A stretch of DNA of 11,828 bases. Source: an uncultured Collinsella sp. GTDB taxonomy: Bacteria > Actinomycetota > Coriobacteriia > Coriobacteriales > Coriobacteriaceae. Of the stretch, positions 1-7,330 are shown one piece after another. Made by a program: the position numbers and the translations under genes. Below the pieces are notes generated by a model. That model had not been told where the DNA came from. It did not search any database and worked only from the letters and a program-made list of their open reading frames with translations. The DNA is taken from positions 1-11,828 of the forward strand of contig URKU01000059.1 of the NCBI GenBank assembly GCA_900548515.1. The letters are read 5' to 3'. The stretch's first letter is position 1, and every line of letters begins with the position of its first letter.

Positions 1-13
1 CCCGAAACTCTCA

Positions 14-88
14 TGGAGCCAGTGACAGGAATCGAACCTGCAACCCACTGATTACAAATCAGTTGCGCTACCGTTGCGCCACACTGGC
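14..88 (-). tRNA. tRNA-Thr (anticodon UGU)
   Basis: Read on the minus strand this folds as a complete 75-nt cloverleaf. The 7-bp acceptor stem GCCAGTG/CACTGGC is followed by discriminator U and an encoded CCA (14-16). The D-arm stem is GCGC/GCGC. The anticodon stem ACTGA/TCAGT encloses loop TTTGTAA, so the anticodon is TGT, which reads ACA-type threonine codons. The variable loop is short (GGGTT), and the T arm is GCAGG-TTCGATT-CCTGT. All stems pair with only one G-U, so it looks functional. It lies divergent to the HipA-like gene and has its own candidate promoter at 119-147. Confidence 0.96.
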
Positions 89-118
89 ACACTTGGCGCT
101 TTCACGCGAAGCGAGTTA

Positions 119-147
119 AGAATAAAGGAATTGCGGACGGGGCGCAA
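119..147 (-). promoter_or_regulatory. Candidate sigma-70-type promoter of tRNA-Thr
   Basis: On the minus strand a -35-like TTGCGC (142-147) is separated by exactly 17 bp from a -10-like TATTCT (119-124). This would start transcription about 20-25 nt upstream of the mature tRNA 5' end at 88. Spacing and position fit; the match to consensus is moderate. A second, weaker possibility is TATAAC at 161-166 with TTGTTG upstream. Confidence 0.5.
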
Positions 148-240
148 CAGGCCGCACGGCGTTATACAAATATGCAAAATCCAGCAACAACGCGTACCAG
201 GCCCGTTCATTTCTGTCAGTGCGCCCTCAATCTTAAAACC

Positions 241-303
241 ATTCGCCAGAACGAATAGTTTTAATTACAATTGCTATATATAAAACTATTCGTTCTGGCG
301 AAG
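241..303. promoter_or_regulatory. Perfect 22-bp inverted repeat, probable operator of the HTH-HipA-like gene
   Basis: The arms 242-263 and 281-302 are perfect reverse complements, separated by a 17-nt AT-rich spacer. Each arm also carries its own smaller dyad: ATTCG-N6-CGAAT at 241-256 and ATTCG-N6-CGAAG at 288-303. The site therefore looks like two 16-bp operators facing each other. A -10-like TATATA/TATAAA lies in the spacer and start of the right arm (275-284), and the gene's ATG follows at 313. Inference: the N-terminal HTH of the downstream protein binds here and shuts off its own promoter. As RNA the repeat could also form a long hairpin, but no T-run follows it. Confidence 0.65.
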
Positions 304-312
304 GGTTTCGCG

Positions 313-1653
313 ATGCTTACTACCAAAGAAGCCGCCGAGCTGCTCGGCATCACTCCGCGCAGGGTGCAGGAGCTCATAAAAAACGGAGCACTTGAGGCCC
401 GCAAGGCTTCTGGTGTGTGGCTCATCGACAAAGACAGCGTCGACACGCGACTCCGCTCTGTGACCAAAACGGGGGGACGTCCCCGCCGCGGCCACGGTAA
501 GAGCGAGATCGCGTTCACCCTCATGAACCGCACGTACGAAGTCGCTCAGCTGGTCTACAGCACATCGCGAAAAGACTTTGCCCACATCGGTGCCGACATC
601 GATTACGCCCACGCCCCTATTGGAGTATTTGGCCCTAATAGCCCCATATCGCTAGACTCCTTCCGCATCTGGTGGCGCGGCCGCGGTATCCCGCTCGCAC
701 GCATTGGGCTAGCCTCCCTGCTTGCAGAAGCCGCAGTCGATGTTCCCGATGAACTCGTCCAGCGAAATCTCGGCCTCTCCTTATCCGACCAGTATTGGAT
801 TAGGCCCCAAGGTTCCGGTCTCACCTGGGAGGATATCAACTTCTTCAATAACGCCTTTGATGACGTCTCACTGTCCATTGCGCCCTTTGCCCCAGAGGGA
901 AAAGCGGCTGCCGCAAAGCCCGATAACACCTCGGACGGCAATCTTCAAAAGTACTGGACGTGCGAGGGCGAACGTCGAATTCTGCATAAGGCAGGAGCGC
1001 ACCTGGACCAGGAACCTTATAACGAGCTGGTGGCGACCGCGCTCCACCGTCGCATCCTAAACGCCTGCGATTATGTGCCTTACTCGCTCGAGGGCACGGG
1101 CACTTCCGCCCTGAGCACATGCGATGTCTTCTTAACTGATGAAGAAGAGTATGTCCCTGCGTTCTATGTAAACCAGCACGCAAACGCAGATGAACGGCTA
1201 ACCGACTACGAGCGATATGTAGCAAACTGCGAGGAGCTCGGGGTGACAGGCGTCAAGGATGCCCTTGACCGCATGATCGTATGTGACGACATCATTGCCA
1301 ACTACGATCGTCATTGGCGCAACTTCGGCCTCGTGCGAAACGTAAACACGCAAGCTTGCAGACCTGCCCCCATCTTCGATTCGGGCTCATCGCTCTGGTG
1401 CAACATATCACTAGAGGAGCTTAGGGCGGGAGAGCACAGTTTTACCAGCGCACAATTTCATTCAAGCCCCGCCAAACAAATGTTGCTCGTCGAGGACATG
1501 GGCTGGTTTGACTGCGACAAACTCGAAGGCTTCGTTGACGAGGCAATCGAGATTCTTTCCAGAAACGACGCGCTCACGGCAAGGCTGCCATATCTAAAAG
1601 AGGCGCTAACGTGGCGCCTCGAAAGAATGATCGACATCGCTGAATGGAGTTAG
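313..1653 (+). CDS. HTH domain fused to HipA-like serine/threonine kinase
   Basis: A 446-residue protein. Residues 1-45 form a MerR/excisionase-type helix-turn-helix (TTKEAAELLGITPRRVQELI), followed by a basic linker (TGGRPRRG, 53-60). The middle carries SLSDQYWI (156-163), WEDINFFNN (172-180) and a Gly/Ser loop before KYW (204-215), then a probable ATP-site Lys226 (RILHK) and NE at 237-238. The kinase core is NYDRHWRNFG (340-349), with probable catalytic Asp342 and metal-binding Asn347, then PIFDSG (353-358) with Asp356. This triad matches HipA-family kinases, which phosphorylate cytoplasmic targets (E. coli HipA acts on GltX); the target here is unknown. The start at 313 was chosen because the HTH begins there and GAAGGG (300-305) precedes it. 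No separate antitoxin gene is adjacent; the HTH may supply that role. Confidence 0.85.
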   Translation: MLTTKEAAELLGITPRRVQELIKNGALEARKASGVWLIDKDSVDTRLRSVTKTGGRPRRGHGKSEIAFTLMNRTYEVAQLVYSTSRKDFAHIGADIDYAHAPIGVFGPNSPISLDSFRIWWRGRGIPLARIGLASLLAEAAVDVPDELVQRNLGLSLSDQYWIRPQGSGLTWEDINFFNNAFDDVSLSIAPFAPEGKAAAAKPDNTSDGNLQKYWTCEGERRILHKAGAHLDQEPYNELVATALHRRILNACDYVPYSLEGTGTSALSTCDVFLTDEEEYVPAFYVNQHANADERLTDYERYVANCEELGVTGVKDALDRMIVCDDIIANYDRHWRNFGLVRNVNTQACRPAPIFDSGSSLWCNISLEELRAGEHSFTSAQFHSSPAKQMLLVEDMGWFDCDKLEGFVDEAIEILSRNDALTARLPYLKEALTWRLERMIDIAEWS

Positions 1654-1680
1654 CGAGGCAGCATTGCCCCGCCAACTTCC

Positions 1681-2358
1681 CTACCTCCCGCGCAGGGCCT
1701 TGAGCTTGGCCAGGGCATCGGGGCTCAGGCGACTGCCCAGAGTCATCTTGATCTGCGGAGCTTCCTCTGCCTCGTGAACGTCGTTATCGATCTGTTTGAT
1801 CTCGTCCACCAGCATGCGGCTCGAGATGCGCGTAACACCCTTACCCATGACGACGGCCTGGATCGTGCCGTCGCTCGATACCACGGAGCACGCGCGACCT
1901 TCCTCGCGTGCCTCGATGCAGAGCTTTTGCACCACGGTATCGGCAGAGACGCCCGTCGGCGAAAACTCGATGCGCACGCCGCGGGCCGGCAGGTTGGGGC
2001 GCTCGTTGGAGATATTGCCCGCGCCGTCGAACACGATCACGGCCTCGTAGCGGCCCTGGGCAAAGGCGGCGACGTCGTTGATGAGGGCGGTGCGCGCCAT
2101 ATCGTGAACGTCGCTGGAATACGGATCGTCGGAATGGTCGTACACGAGCTTTTCGTAGCGCGGCGTGCAGTGAATCACGTTGTAACCGTCGACCACCAGC
2201 AGCTCGGGCTTGTTGGAGTGCACCGTCGAGACTGGGTCGGCGATAGCCTGCGCAAACGCATTGCCGCCCACGCCGTAGGTCGCGGCCGAAACAATCGGCT
2301 TGGCCGAGCCCTCGCCAAAGCGCTTGGCCTTGGACTTGGCACGGTTCTTTTTGGACAT
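1681..2358 (-). CDS. rae1: NYN-domain endoribonuclease, Rae1/YacP type
   Basis: A 225-residue protein. After a basic, lysine-rich N-terminus (1-20) and a variable stretch comes a PIN-like NYN domain: LLVVDGYNVIH (53-63), VIVFDGAG (107-114), SADTVVQKL (138-146) and VVSSDG (159-164). These carry the conserved acidic residues expected of the nuclease site (about D57, D111, D140, D163). In B. subtilis the homologue Rae1 cleaves mRNA in the ribosomal A site. This protein is longer than the usual ~170 residues, with extra sequence at both ends. It is the last gene of the minus-strand block, 3 bp after rlmB; its Shine-Dalgarno (GGGGGAGGAG) is made by the last rlmB codons. It converges with the HipA-like gene, and no clear terminator is visible in the 27-bp gap. 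Confidence 0.85.
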   Translation of the reverse strand: MSKKNRAKSKAKRFGEGSAKPIVSAATYGVGGNAFAQAIADPVSTVHSNKPELLVVDGYNVIHCTPRYEKLVYDHSDDPYSSDVHDMARTALINDVAAFAQGRYEAVIVFDGAGNISNERPNLPARGVRIEFSPTGVSADTVVQKLCIEAREEGRACSVVSSDGTIQAVVMGKGVTRISSRMLVDEIKQIDNDVHEAEEAPQIKMTLGSRLSPDALAKLKALRGR

Positions 2359-2361
2359 GCG

Positions 2362-3276
2362 CTACTCCTCCCCCATGAGCTCGCCGGCGTTGCGGCGCAG
2401 CCACTCAAAGCACAGCGCCGTTGTCGCCTGGGCAACGTTGAGACTCTCGGTCATGCCGCGCTGGGGAAGCTTGGTCAAAAAGTCGCATTTCTCAAGCACC
2501 AGGCGCGAGATGCCGTCGCCCTCGGAGCCCATGACGAGCGCCACGCGGCCCTCGAAGGGAGCATCCCAGCAGCTGCCCTCGGCGTGCTCGGAAGCACCGC
2601 CCACCCAAAAGCCAGCGGCCTTGAGGTCGTCGAGCGCACGGGCGATATTAGGAACCTGCGCGATAGGCAGGTGCATGACGGCGCCGGCAGAGGTCTTGTA
2701 GCTGCCGACGGTCACACCGGCGGCGCGCTTGTTGGCATTGATGACGCCTGCCGCGCCCACGACCTCGGCGGAGCGCACGATGGCACCAAAGTTGCCGTCG
2801 TCGGTCACATGGTCGAGCACGATGACGAGCGCCGGACCGTCGCCCGCGCGGTCGAGAATATCGGCGACATCGGCATAGGGGAAGTTGCCAACCTCGAGCG
2901 CGATGCCCTGGTGGGCGCCATGGCTCGACAGCGCGTCGAGCTGCGCGCGCGGCACATACTTAATGCGGACACCCGCGGCGTTGAGGTCGTCGACCAGGCG
3001 CGACAAAGCGGCATCGCGCTCCCCGCCCTCGGCAATGAGCGCGCGCTTGATGGGAAAACCAGTACGTAGCGCCTCGGCGGCAGCACGACGACCTTCGATA
3101 AACTCGCCCTTGGGAGCCTGGACAGCGTCGCGGTTGCGATCGCGCTGCGGACGTGCGGCCTGAGTGCAATCACGCTGGCCCTTGGGAGCGGCAGCGCGGT
3201 CATTGCGGCGAATCGGACGCGAGCCAGAAGCGGCCTGCTTGCCGCCACGAGGCGCACGCTTGCGATTGTCGGCCAT
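2362..3276 (-). CDS. rlmB: 23S rRNA 2'-O-ribose methyltransferase, RlmB/TrmH (SpoU) family
   Basis: A 304-residue protein. Residues 1-55 are a basic, low-complexity tail (Arg, Lys, Gln, Ala). A substrate-binding domain starts at EFIEGRRAAAEAL (58-70) and includes SSHGAHQGIALEV (117-129). The SPOUT methyltransferase core has motif 1 DDGNFGAIVRSAE (159-171), motif 2 ALVMGSEGDGIS (246-257) and motif 3 LPQRGMTESLNVAQA (270-284), which form the knotted SAM site. The expected product methylates G2251 of 23S rRNA in the peptidyl-transferase P loop; related TrmH enzymes modify other sites, so the exact target is inferred. The start at 3276 has a strong AAGGAGG (3284-3290) 7 nt upstream. The 143-bp gap before it, in an otherwise tightly packed block, may hold an internal promoter, though I see no convincing one. 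Confidence 0.9.
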   Translation of the reverse strand: MADNRKRAPRGGKQAASGSRPIRRNDRAAAPKGQRDCTQAARPQRDRNRDAVQAPKGEFIEGRRAAAEALRTGFPIKRALIAEGGERDAALSRLVDDLNAAGVRIKYVPRAQLDALSSHGAHQGIALEVGNFPYADVADILDRAGDGPALVIVLDHVTDDGNFGAIVRSAEVVGAAGVINANKRAAGVTVGSYKTSAGAVMHLPIAQVPNIARALDDLKAAGFWVGGASEHAEGSCWDAPFEGRVALVMGSEGDGISRLVLEKCDFLTKLPQRGMTESLNVAQATTALCFEWLRRNAGELMGEE

Positions 3277-3419
3277 AAAACGGCCTCCTTAAATAGATAA
3301 CGAACAAGAATCGACCGTCCGAGCCACGGCACCTTGCCTTTCAATCGTCGGGCATGACCACCAGGTCTATGCCCTCCTCTTTCAAGGCAATCTGCCGCAC
3401 CTCGAACGGTCGACAAATA

Positions 3420-4886
3420 CTAGAGACTCTTAATACGAGTGCCGGCGGCGGTATCCTCGATCGTCAGCCCGAGGTCCTTGAGCTGGTCGCGGATGGCATC
3501 TGCCAGATCCCAGTTCTTGGCGGCACGGGCCTCGGCGCGGGCCTCGAGAATCTTGGCAGCGGCCTCGTCCACGTCGTCACCCGTGTAGGCAACCAGGCCG
3601 GCGGCAACGCCCAGCAGGCCCAGCGGCAGCTCGACCTTGGGCTCGGGGAGCTCAACGCCAAGCGTATCGAGCAGCTCGGCCAGCGTGTCGGCGGCGGCAA
3701 GCGCGGCGGCCGTGTCGGCAGCGTCGCCCGCCTGCTCCAGGTACTGGTTGCACTCGGTCACAAAGCCAAAGACGGCACCCATGGCACCAGCGGTGTTAAA
3801 GTCGTCGTCCATGCACTCCTTAAAGGTGGCACGGGTCTCGGCGGCCTTGGCGGCAAACGCCTCGGCGGCAGCCGCATCGGCATCGGCCGTCGCATGGTTC
3901 GCGGCCCAGCGCAGGTTCTCGACCGTACCGGCGATACGCGTGAGCGAGTTCTCGGCACCCTCCAGGCGCTCCCAAGAAAAATCGAGCGGCGAGCGATAGC
4001 TCGTCTGCAGCATCAGCAGGCGCAGGGCGGCAGCGGAGTGCTGCTCCAGGACCTCGGCCAGCGTAAAGAAGTTGCCGAGCGACTTGGACATCTTCTCGCC
4101 GTCTACCAGCAGCATGCCCGTGTGCATCCAAGTGTTGGAGAAGCCCTGGTGCCAGGCGCAGGTGGCCTGGGCGCACTCGTTCTCGTGATGCGGGAAGGCA
4201 AGGTCGGAGCCGCCGCCGTGAATGTCGATCGGGGTGCCCAGGTAGCGATGCACCATGGCGGCGCACTCGGTGTGCCAACCGGGACGACCCTCGCCCCAGG
4301 GGCTCGGCCAGCTGGGCTCGCCGGGCTTGGCGGCCTTCCACAGGGCAAAGTCGAGCGGGTCGTTCTTGTCCTCGTTCTCCTCGATGCGCGCGCCAACCAT
4401 AAGGTCGTCGATGTTGCGGCCCGAGACCTGACCATAGTTGGGATCGCTGCGCACGGCAAAGTACACATCGCCGTTATCGGCTGCGTAAGCGTGGCCCTGC
4501 TCGATAAGCGTCTTGATCATGGCGATCATGGGGCCGATCTCCTTGGTGGCGCGGGGGCGCACATCGGGATCGAGCACGTTGGCGGCGCGCATGACGCCGA
4601 TGAACTTGTCGGAGAACTCCGTCGCGACCTCGGCAGCCGTACGGCCCTGCTCGTTGGCGCGCTTGATGATCTTGTCGTCGACATCGGTGAGGTTCTGGGC
4701 GAACGTGACCTCGTAGCCGCTCGCGATGAGCCAGCGTCGGATCACATCGAAGCTGATGAACGTGCGGGCATTGCCGATGTGGATGTTGTCGTAGACCGTG
4801 GGGCCGCACACGTACATGCGGACCTTGCCGGACTCGATGGGCTGGAACTCTTCCTTTTTATGGGTAGCGCTGTTGTAGATACGCAT
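3420..4886 (-). CDS. cysS: Cysteinyl-tRNA synthetase
   Basis: A 488-residue class I aminoacyl-tRNA synthetase that charges tRNA-Cys with cysteine. Visible signatures are MYVCGPTVYDNIHIGN (24-39) with zinc ligand Cys27 and a HIGH-type HIGN (36-39), WHTECAAM (204-211) with Cys208, FPHHENE (231-237) with His233 and Glu237, and KMSKS (265-269). These are within one residue of the E. coli enzyme's positions. The C-terminal anticodon-binding region ends in a usual AIRDQLKDLGLTIEDT motif. The ATG lies 3 bp after the ispF stop, and its Shine-Dalgarno AAGGAG is made by the last ispF codons, so translation is probably coupled. Length is normal, and no residue looks lost. Confidence 0.98.
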   Translation of the reverse strand: MRIYNSATHKKEEFQPIESGKVRMYVCGPTVYDNIHIGNARTFISFDVIRRWLIASGYEVTFAQNLTDVDDKIIKRANEQGRTAAEVATEFSDKFIGVMRAANVLDPDVRPRATKEIGPMIAMIKTLIEQGHAYAADNGDVYFAVRSDPNYGQVSGRNIDDLMVGARIEENEDKNDPLDFALWKAAKPGEPSWPSPWGEGRPGWHTECAAMVHRYLGTPIDIHGGGSDLAFPHHENECAQATCAWHQGFSNTWMHTGMLLVDGEKMSKSLGNFFTLAEVLEQHSAAALRLLMLQTSYRSPLDFSWERLEGAENSLTRIAGTVENLRWAANHATADADAAAAEAFAAKAAETRATFKECMDDDFNTAGAMGAVFGFVTECNQYLEQAGDAADTAAALAAADTLAELLDTLGVELPEPKVELPLGLLGVAAGLVAYTGDDVDEAAAKILEARAEARAAKNWDLADAIRDQLKDLGLTIEDTAAGTRIKSL

Positions 4887-4889
4887 TCG

Positions 4890-5384
4890 TTACTCCTTAA
4901 CGGTTTTCTGTAGCAGGCAGACGGCCCAGGCGCCGATTCCCTCGCCTTGGCCTTCCCAACCGAGCTTTTCGGTCGTGGTGGCGGCGACGCCTACATTTTC
5001 GACGTCAACGCCCAGGGCATGGGCAAGGTTGGCGCGCATGGCATCGCGGTGCGGGGTGATCTTGGGTTGCTGACAGGCAATGGTGCAGTCGGCATCGACA
5101 AACTCAAAGCCCAGCTCGCGCGCATAGTCCATCACGCGAGCGAGCAGCACCATCGAATCGGCACCCTCGTACGCGGGATCGGTGTCGGGGAATAGCTTGC
5201 CGATGTCTCCCCCGCGGCAGGCGCCCAGAATGGCGTCGGCCAAGGCGTGCGCGAGCACATCGGCATCCGAGTGGCCCAGCAGGCCACGCTCGTAGGGGAT
5301 GTCGACCCCGCCGATGATACATCGACGCCCCTCCACCAAACGGTGGACGTCGTAGCCGTGGCCAATGCGCAGGTTACTGAACAT
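4890..5384 (-). CDS. ispF: 2-C-methyl-D-erythritol 2,4-cyclodiphosphate synthase
   Basis: A 164-residue protein of the usual length for this trimeric enzyme. It converts CDP-methylerythritol 2-phosphate to MEcPP and CMP in the MEP isoprenoid pathway. The N-terminal GHGYDVHRL (8-16) supplies metal ligands Asp12 and His14, and LLGHSDADVLAHALADA (35-51) supplies His46. GDIGKLFPDTDP follows, and ATTTEKLGWEGQGEGI near the end forms the CDP-binding pocket. The start codon overlaps the end of ispD by 11 bp in another frame, so the two successive MEP-pathway genes are translationally linked. A GAGAGGA stretch in ispD serves as a moderate Shine-Dalgarno. Confidence 0.98.
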   Translation of the reverse strand: MFSNLRIGHGYDVHRLVEGRRCIIGGVDIPYERGLLGHSDADVLAHALADAILGACRGGDIGKLFPDTDPAYEGADSMVLLARVMDYARELGFEFVDADCTIACQQPKITPHRDAMRANLAHALGVDVENVGVAATTTEKLGWEGQGEGIGAWAVCLLQKTVKE

Positions 5385-6102
5385 GGGGAAGGTCCTCTCC
5401 CTCGGCCATGCGGCCGAGCAGAATCGCGGTTACGGGACGCAGGTCCTCGGGCACCGTCACCTTAAGGTTATCGCGCGGGCTCTGGACACAGCGGACGCGC
5501 CCGCCCATGCGCTCGACCAACGATGAATCGTCGGTACCGGTAAAGCCCTCGGCGATAGCTGCGGCGTGAGCACGCTTCATGGCGTCGACGCTAAAGATCT
5601 GCGGCGTCTGTGCGGCCCAATAGAGCTCGCGCGGCGGCGTCTCGACGATATTGTCGCCGTCGACGATCTTGAGCGTGTCGATCGCGGGCTGTCCGCACAC
5701 GACACCGTCGAGGGCACGGTCGCCCATAAGCACGTCGATGGCATGGTCGATGGCCTCGGTGGTAATGAGCGGACGGGCGCCGTCGTGAATGGCAACATAT
5801 TCGAAACCCGCCGGAACCGCATGCACGCCGGCACGGGTGGAATCCTGACGGGTATCGCCGGCATCGACAAAGCTGATGGGCGTGTCATAGTCAAACGGGT
5901 CGATGGCCAGGCGGCGCATCTCGGCACGACGCTCGGCAGGGCAAACCACGACGATGTGGCCGACCTTGTCGCTCCGATCAAACGCGCGGATGGACCAGCT
6001 CATGAGCGGACGACCCGCCACGTTAACGAGCTGCTTGCCGCCGGGGTTTCCAAAACGCTGGCCGCTGCCACCGGCAACGATCACGGCGCATACGGGCGCC
6101 AT
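5374..6102 (-). CDS. ispD: 2-C-methyl-D-erythritol 4-phosphate cytidylyltransferase
   Basis: A 242-residue nucleotidyltransferase that joins CTP to methylerythritol 4-phosphate, the step two reactions before IspF. The N-terminal loop VIVAGGSGQRFG (7-18) and Lys23 (GGKQ) bind CTP. DTRQDS (83-88) is the conserved Arg-Gln stretch, HDGARPL (106-112) the HDaARP motif, TGTDDSSLVE (188-197) is conserved, and NLKVT (212-216) contains the family's Lys (Lys214). The ATG shares one base with the disA stop (TAATG), and AGGGGA in the last disA codons acts as Shine-Dalgarno. ispD and ispF are separate genes, not the fused ispDF seen in some bacteria. Confidence 0.97.
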   Translation of the reverse strand: MAPVCAVIVAGGSGQRFGNPGGKQLVNVAGRPLMSWSIRAFDRSDKVGHIVVVCPAERRAEMRRLAIDPFDYDTPISFVDAGDTRQDSTRAGVHAVPAGFEYVAIHDGARPLITTEAIDHAIDVLMGDRALDGVVCGQPAIDTLKIVDGDNIVETPPRELYWAAQTPQIFSVDAMKRAHAAAIAEGFTGTDDSSLVERMGGRVRCVQSPRDNLKVTVPEDLRPVTAILLGRMAEGEDLPHVQ

Positions 6103-7169
6103 TATGCGTTCCCCTGTTTGGTGCCCTTCATGCGGTACAGCGAGTCCGCAAGAATGGCAGGGTTGTTGACGCCAAAGTCGCCCAGGCGCTCCGGATCCTC
6201 GCTGATGTCGTCCATGAGCTCCTGCAGCGAGCCGTACTCGTCGACGATCTTCTCGGCCACGCCATCGCGCACGACGGACACACGCGAAAGCGTGCGCAGG
6301 CCCAGCGGCGTCATGACGGAGTCCTCGTCCAGGTCGTCGTAACCCAGAACCGCCGCCACATGCTGTGGGTCGGACAGGTCCTTGGGCGTCATACAGGCAA
6401 GCTCTGCGCGGATCTTCTCGGCGTTTGCCTCGGAGGAATCACTCGCGTAGTCGCGAATCATCAGGTCATACTCGGTATCCATGCTGGAGCCGGCGAGCTG
6501 CTCGAGCTGCATCTGCACGAGCTTGCCCTGGTTGCCCAGCTTGACGATGCAATCCTTAAGCTCGGTCTTTGCCTGCTGCATGATCTCGAAGCTCGAGAAA
6601 ATACCGGTAATGTCGGCGAGCGTGACGTAGTCGTCGAGCTCGAGGGCCGTCAGGCGCAGCAGGGAGCGATCGAGCGACTGACGGGTAGTCTGGAGCGTGG
6701 CGACGAGCTGGTTGACCGAGCTCATGATGGTAGTGACGGGCTGGATCTCGTAGCTCTTGCCGTGAACGTACACGTTGACGACGGCACGACGGGCCGAGAC
6801 CGAGATCACGATGGCATCGGTGAGCACCGACATGCGAGCGGCGGTGCGGTGACGCATGCCCGTCTCGCTCGTGGCAAGCGAGGGATCGGGATTGAGGTGG
6901 AAGTTGGCGCGCAGGATCTGGGTGAGGTCGCCGTCGATGACGATGGCACCGTCCATCTTGGAGAGCTCGAACAGACGGTTCGAGGTGAACGAAATGTTGA
7001 GCGGGAAGCCGTCGTTACCGGCAGCGAGCACGTTTTCGGTGTCGCCGACGCAGATAAGGGCGCCCAGGTGACCGGCGATGATCATGTCGAGGGCGGTGCG
7101 GATCGGCTGACCAGGTGCCGTCAGGCGGATGGCCTGTTCCATACGCTTTTGCAGCTCGTTCTTATCCAA
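6102..7169 (-). CDS. disA: DNA integrity scanning diadenylate cyclase DisA
   Basis: A 355-residue protein that makes the second messenger c-di-AMP from two ATP and scans DNA for branched structures. The N-terminal cyclase (DAC) domain carries KMDGAIVIDG (71-80, DGA motif) and ETGMRHRTAARM (102-113, RHR motif), the catalytic signatures. A long helical spine (about 145-280) leads to a C-terminal helix-hairpin-helix region (290-350). There the usual Gly-Ile-Gly of the second hairpin reads DFG (331-333), so DNA contacts may be altered. The start is TTG (7167-7169). No in-frame ATG or GTG lies between it and an upstream in-frame stop, and GGGAG (7177-7181) sits 7 nt before it. It is the first gene of the block and diverges from mntP. 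Downstream ispD overlaps by one base. Confidence 0.96.
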   Translation of the reverse strand: MDKNELQKRMEQAIRLTAPGQPIRTALDMIIAGHLGALICVGDTENVLAAGNDGFPLNISFTSNRLFELSKMDGAIVIDGDLTQILRANFHLNPDPSLATSETGMRHRTAARMSVLTDAIVISVSARRAVVNVYVHGKSYEIQPVTTIMSSVNQLVATLQTTRQSLDRSLLRLTALELDDYVTLADITGIFSSFEIMQQAKTELKDCIVKLGNQGKLVQMQLEQLAGSSMDTEYDLMIRDYASDSSEANAEKIRAELACMTPKDLSDPQHVAAVLGYDDLDEDSVMTPLGLRTLSRVSVVRDGVAEKIVDEYGSLQELMDDISEDPERLGDFGVNNPAILADSLYRMKGTKQGNA

Positions 7170-7258
7170 GGCATCGCTCCCATCGTATACGCTCCATAAA
7201 CGCTAAATAGTTTCTCACGGTTTGTCCCCGCAGCGCTTGCGAAATCCGATGCTTACAG

Positions 7259-7288
7259 AATGAGCGAACACCGCTTAGGTAGCTCATT
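7259..7288. promoter_or_regulatory. Inverted repeat in the disA/mntP divergent intergenic region
   Basis: AATGAGC (7259-7265) and GCTCATT (7282-7288) form a perfect 7-bp dyad around a 16-nt centre, which itself contains ACC-N5-GGT. It lies between the divergent disA and mntP starts, about 90 bp from disA and 103 bp from mntP, where an operator acting on either gene could sit. No T-run follows on either strand, so it is not a terminator. A TTAGGT half-site at its right resembles one half of a DtxR/IdeR-type box, but the other half is absent. Function is unproven. Confidence 0.3.
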
Positions 7289-7330
7289 TGGGACGGGGTT
7301 CTTTTGACTGCTCGTGTGGTAGCATCGGGT

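Noticed and set aside
172..187. ATGCAAAA-containing site resembling the hipB operator (12 of 16 positions)
   Set aside because: The second half-site is degraded (AGCAA instead of TGCAT), and a single copy at this AT-rich site may be chance.
242..302. Inverted repeat as ends of a small mobile element or an attachment site beside tRNA-Thr
   Set aside because: The 17-nt spacer holds nothing mobile, no target duplication or integrase is visible, and the repeat does not match the tRNA sequence.
271..312. Upstream TTG start for the HTH-HipA-like gene
   Set aside because: The TTG lies within the operator spacer and would add 14 residues before the HTH without a Shine-Dalgarno; the ATG at 313 fits better.
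1654..1680. GGCA-GCAT-TGCC hairpin as terminator between the HipA-like gene and rae1
   Set aside because: The stem is only 4 bp and no T-run follows on either strand.
1774..4913. Long plus-strand open frames (1774-3069 and 3354-4913) opposite rae1, rlmB and cysS
   Set aside because: They lie antisense to clearly recognisable genes, have Gly/Val/Ala/His-rich compositions typical of GC-rich shadow frames, and show no domain.
7277..7294. DtxR/IdeR/MntR-like box near TTAGGT before mntP
   Set aside because: Only one half-site matches; the opposite half does not complete the palindrome.
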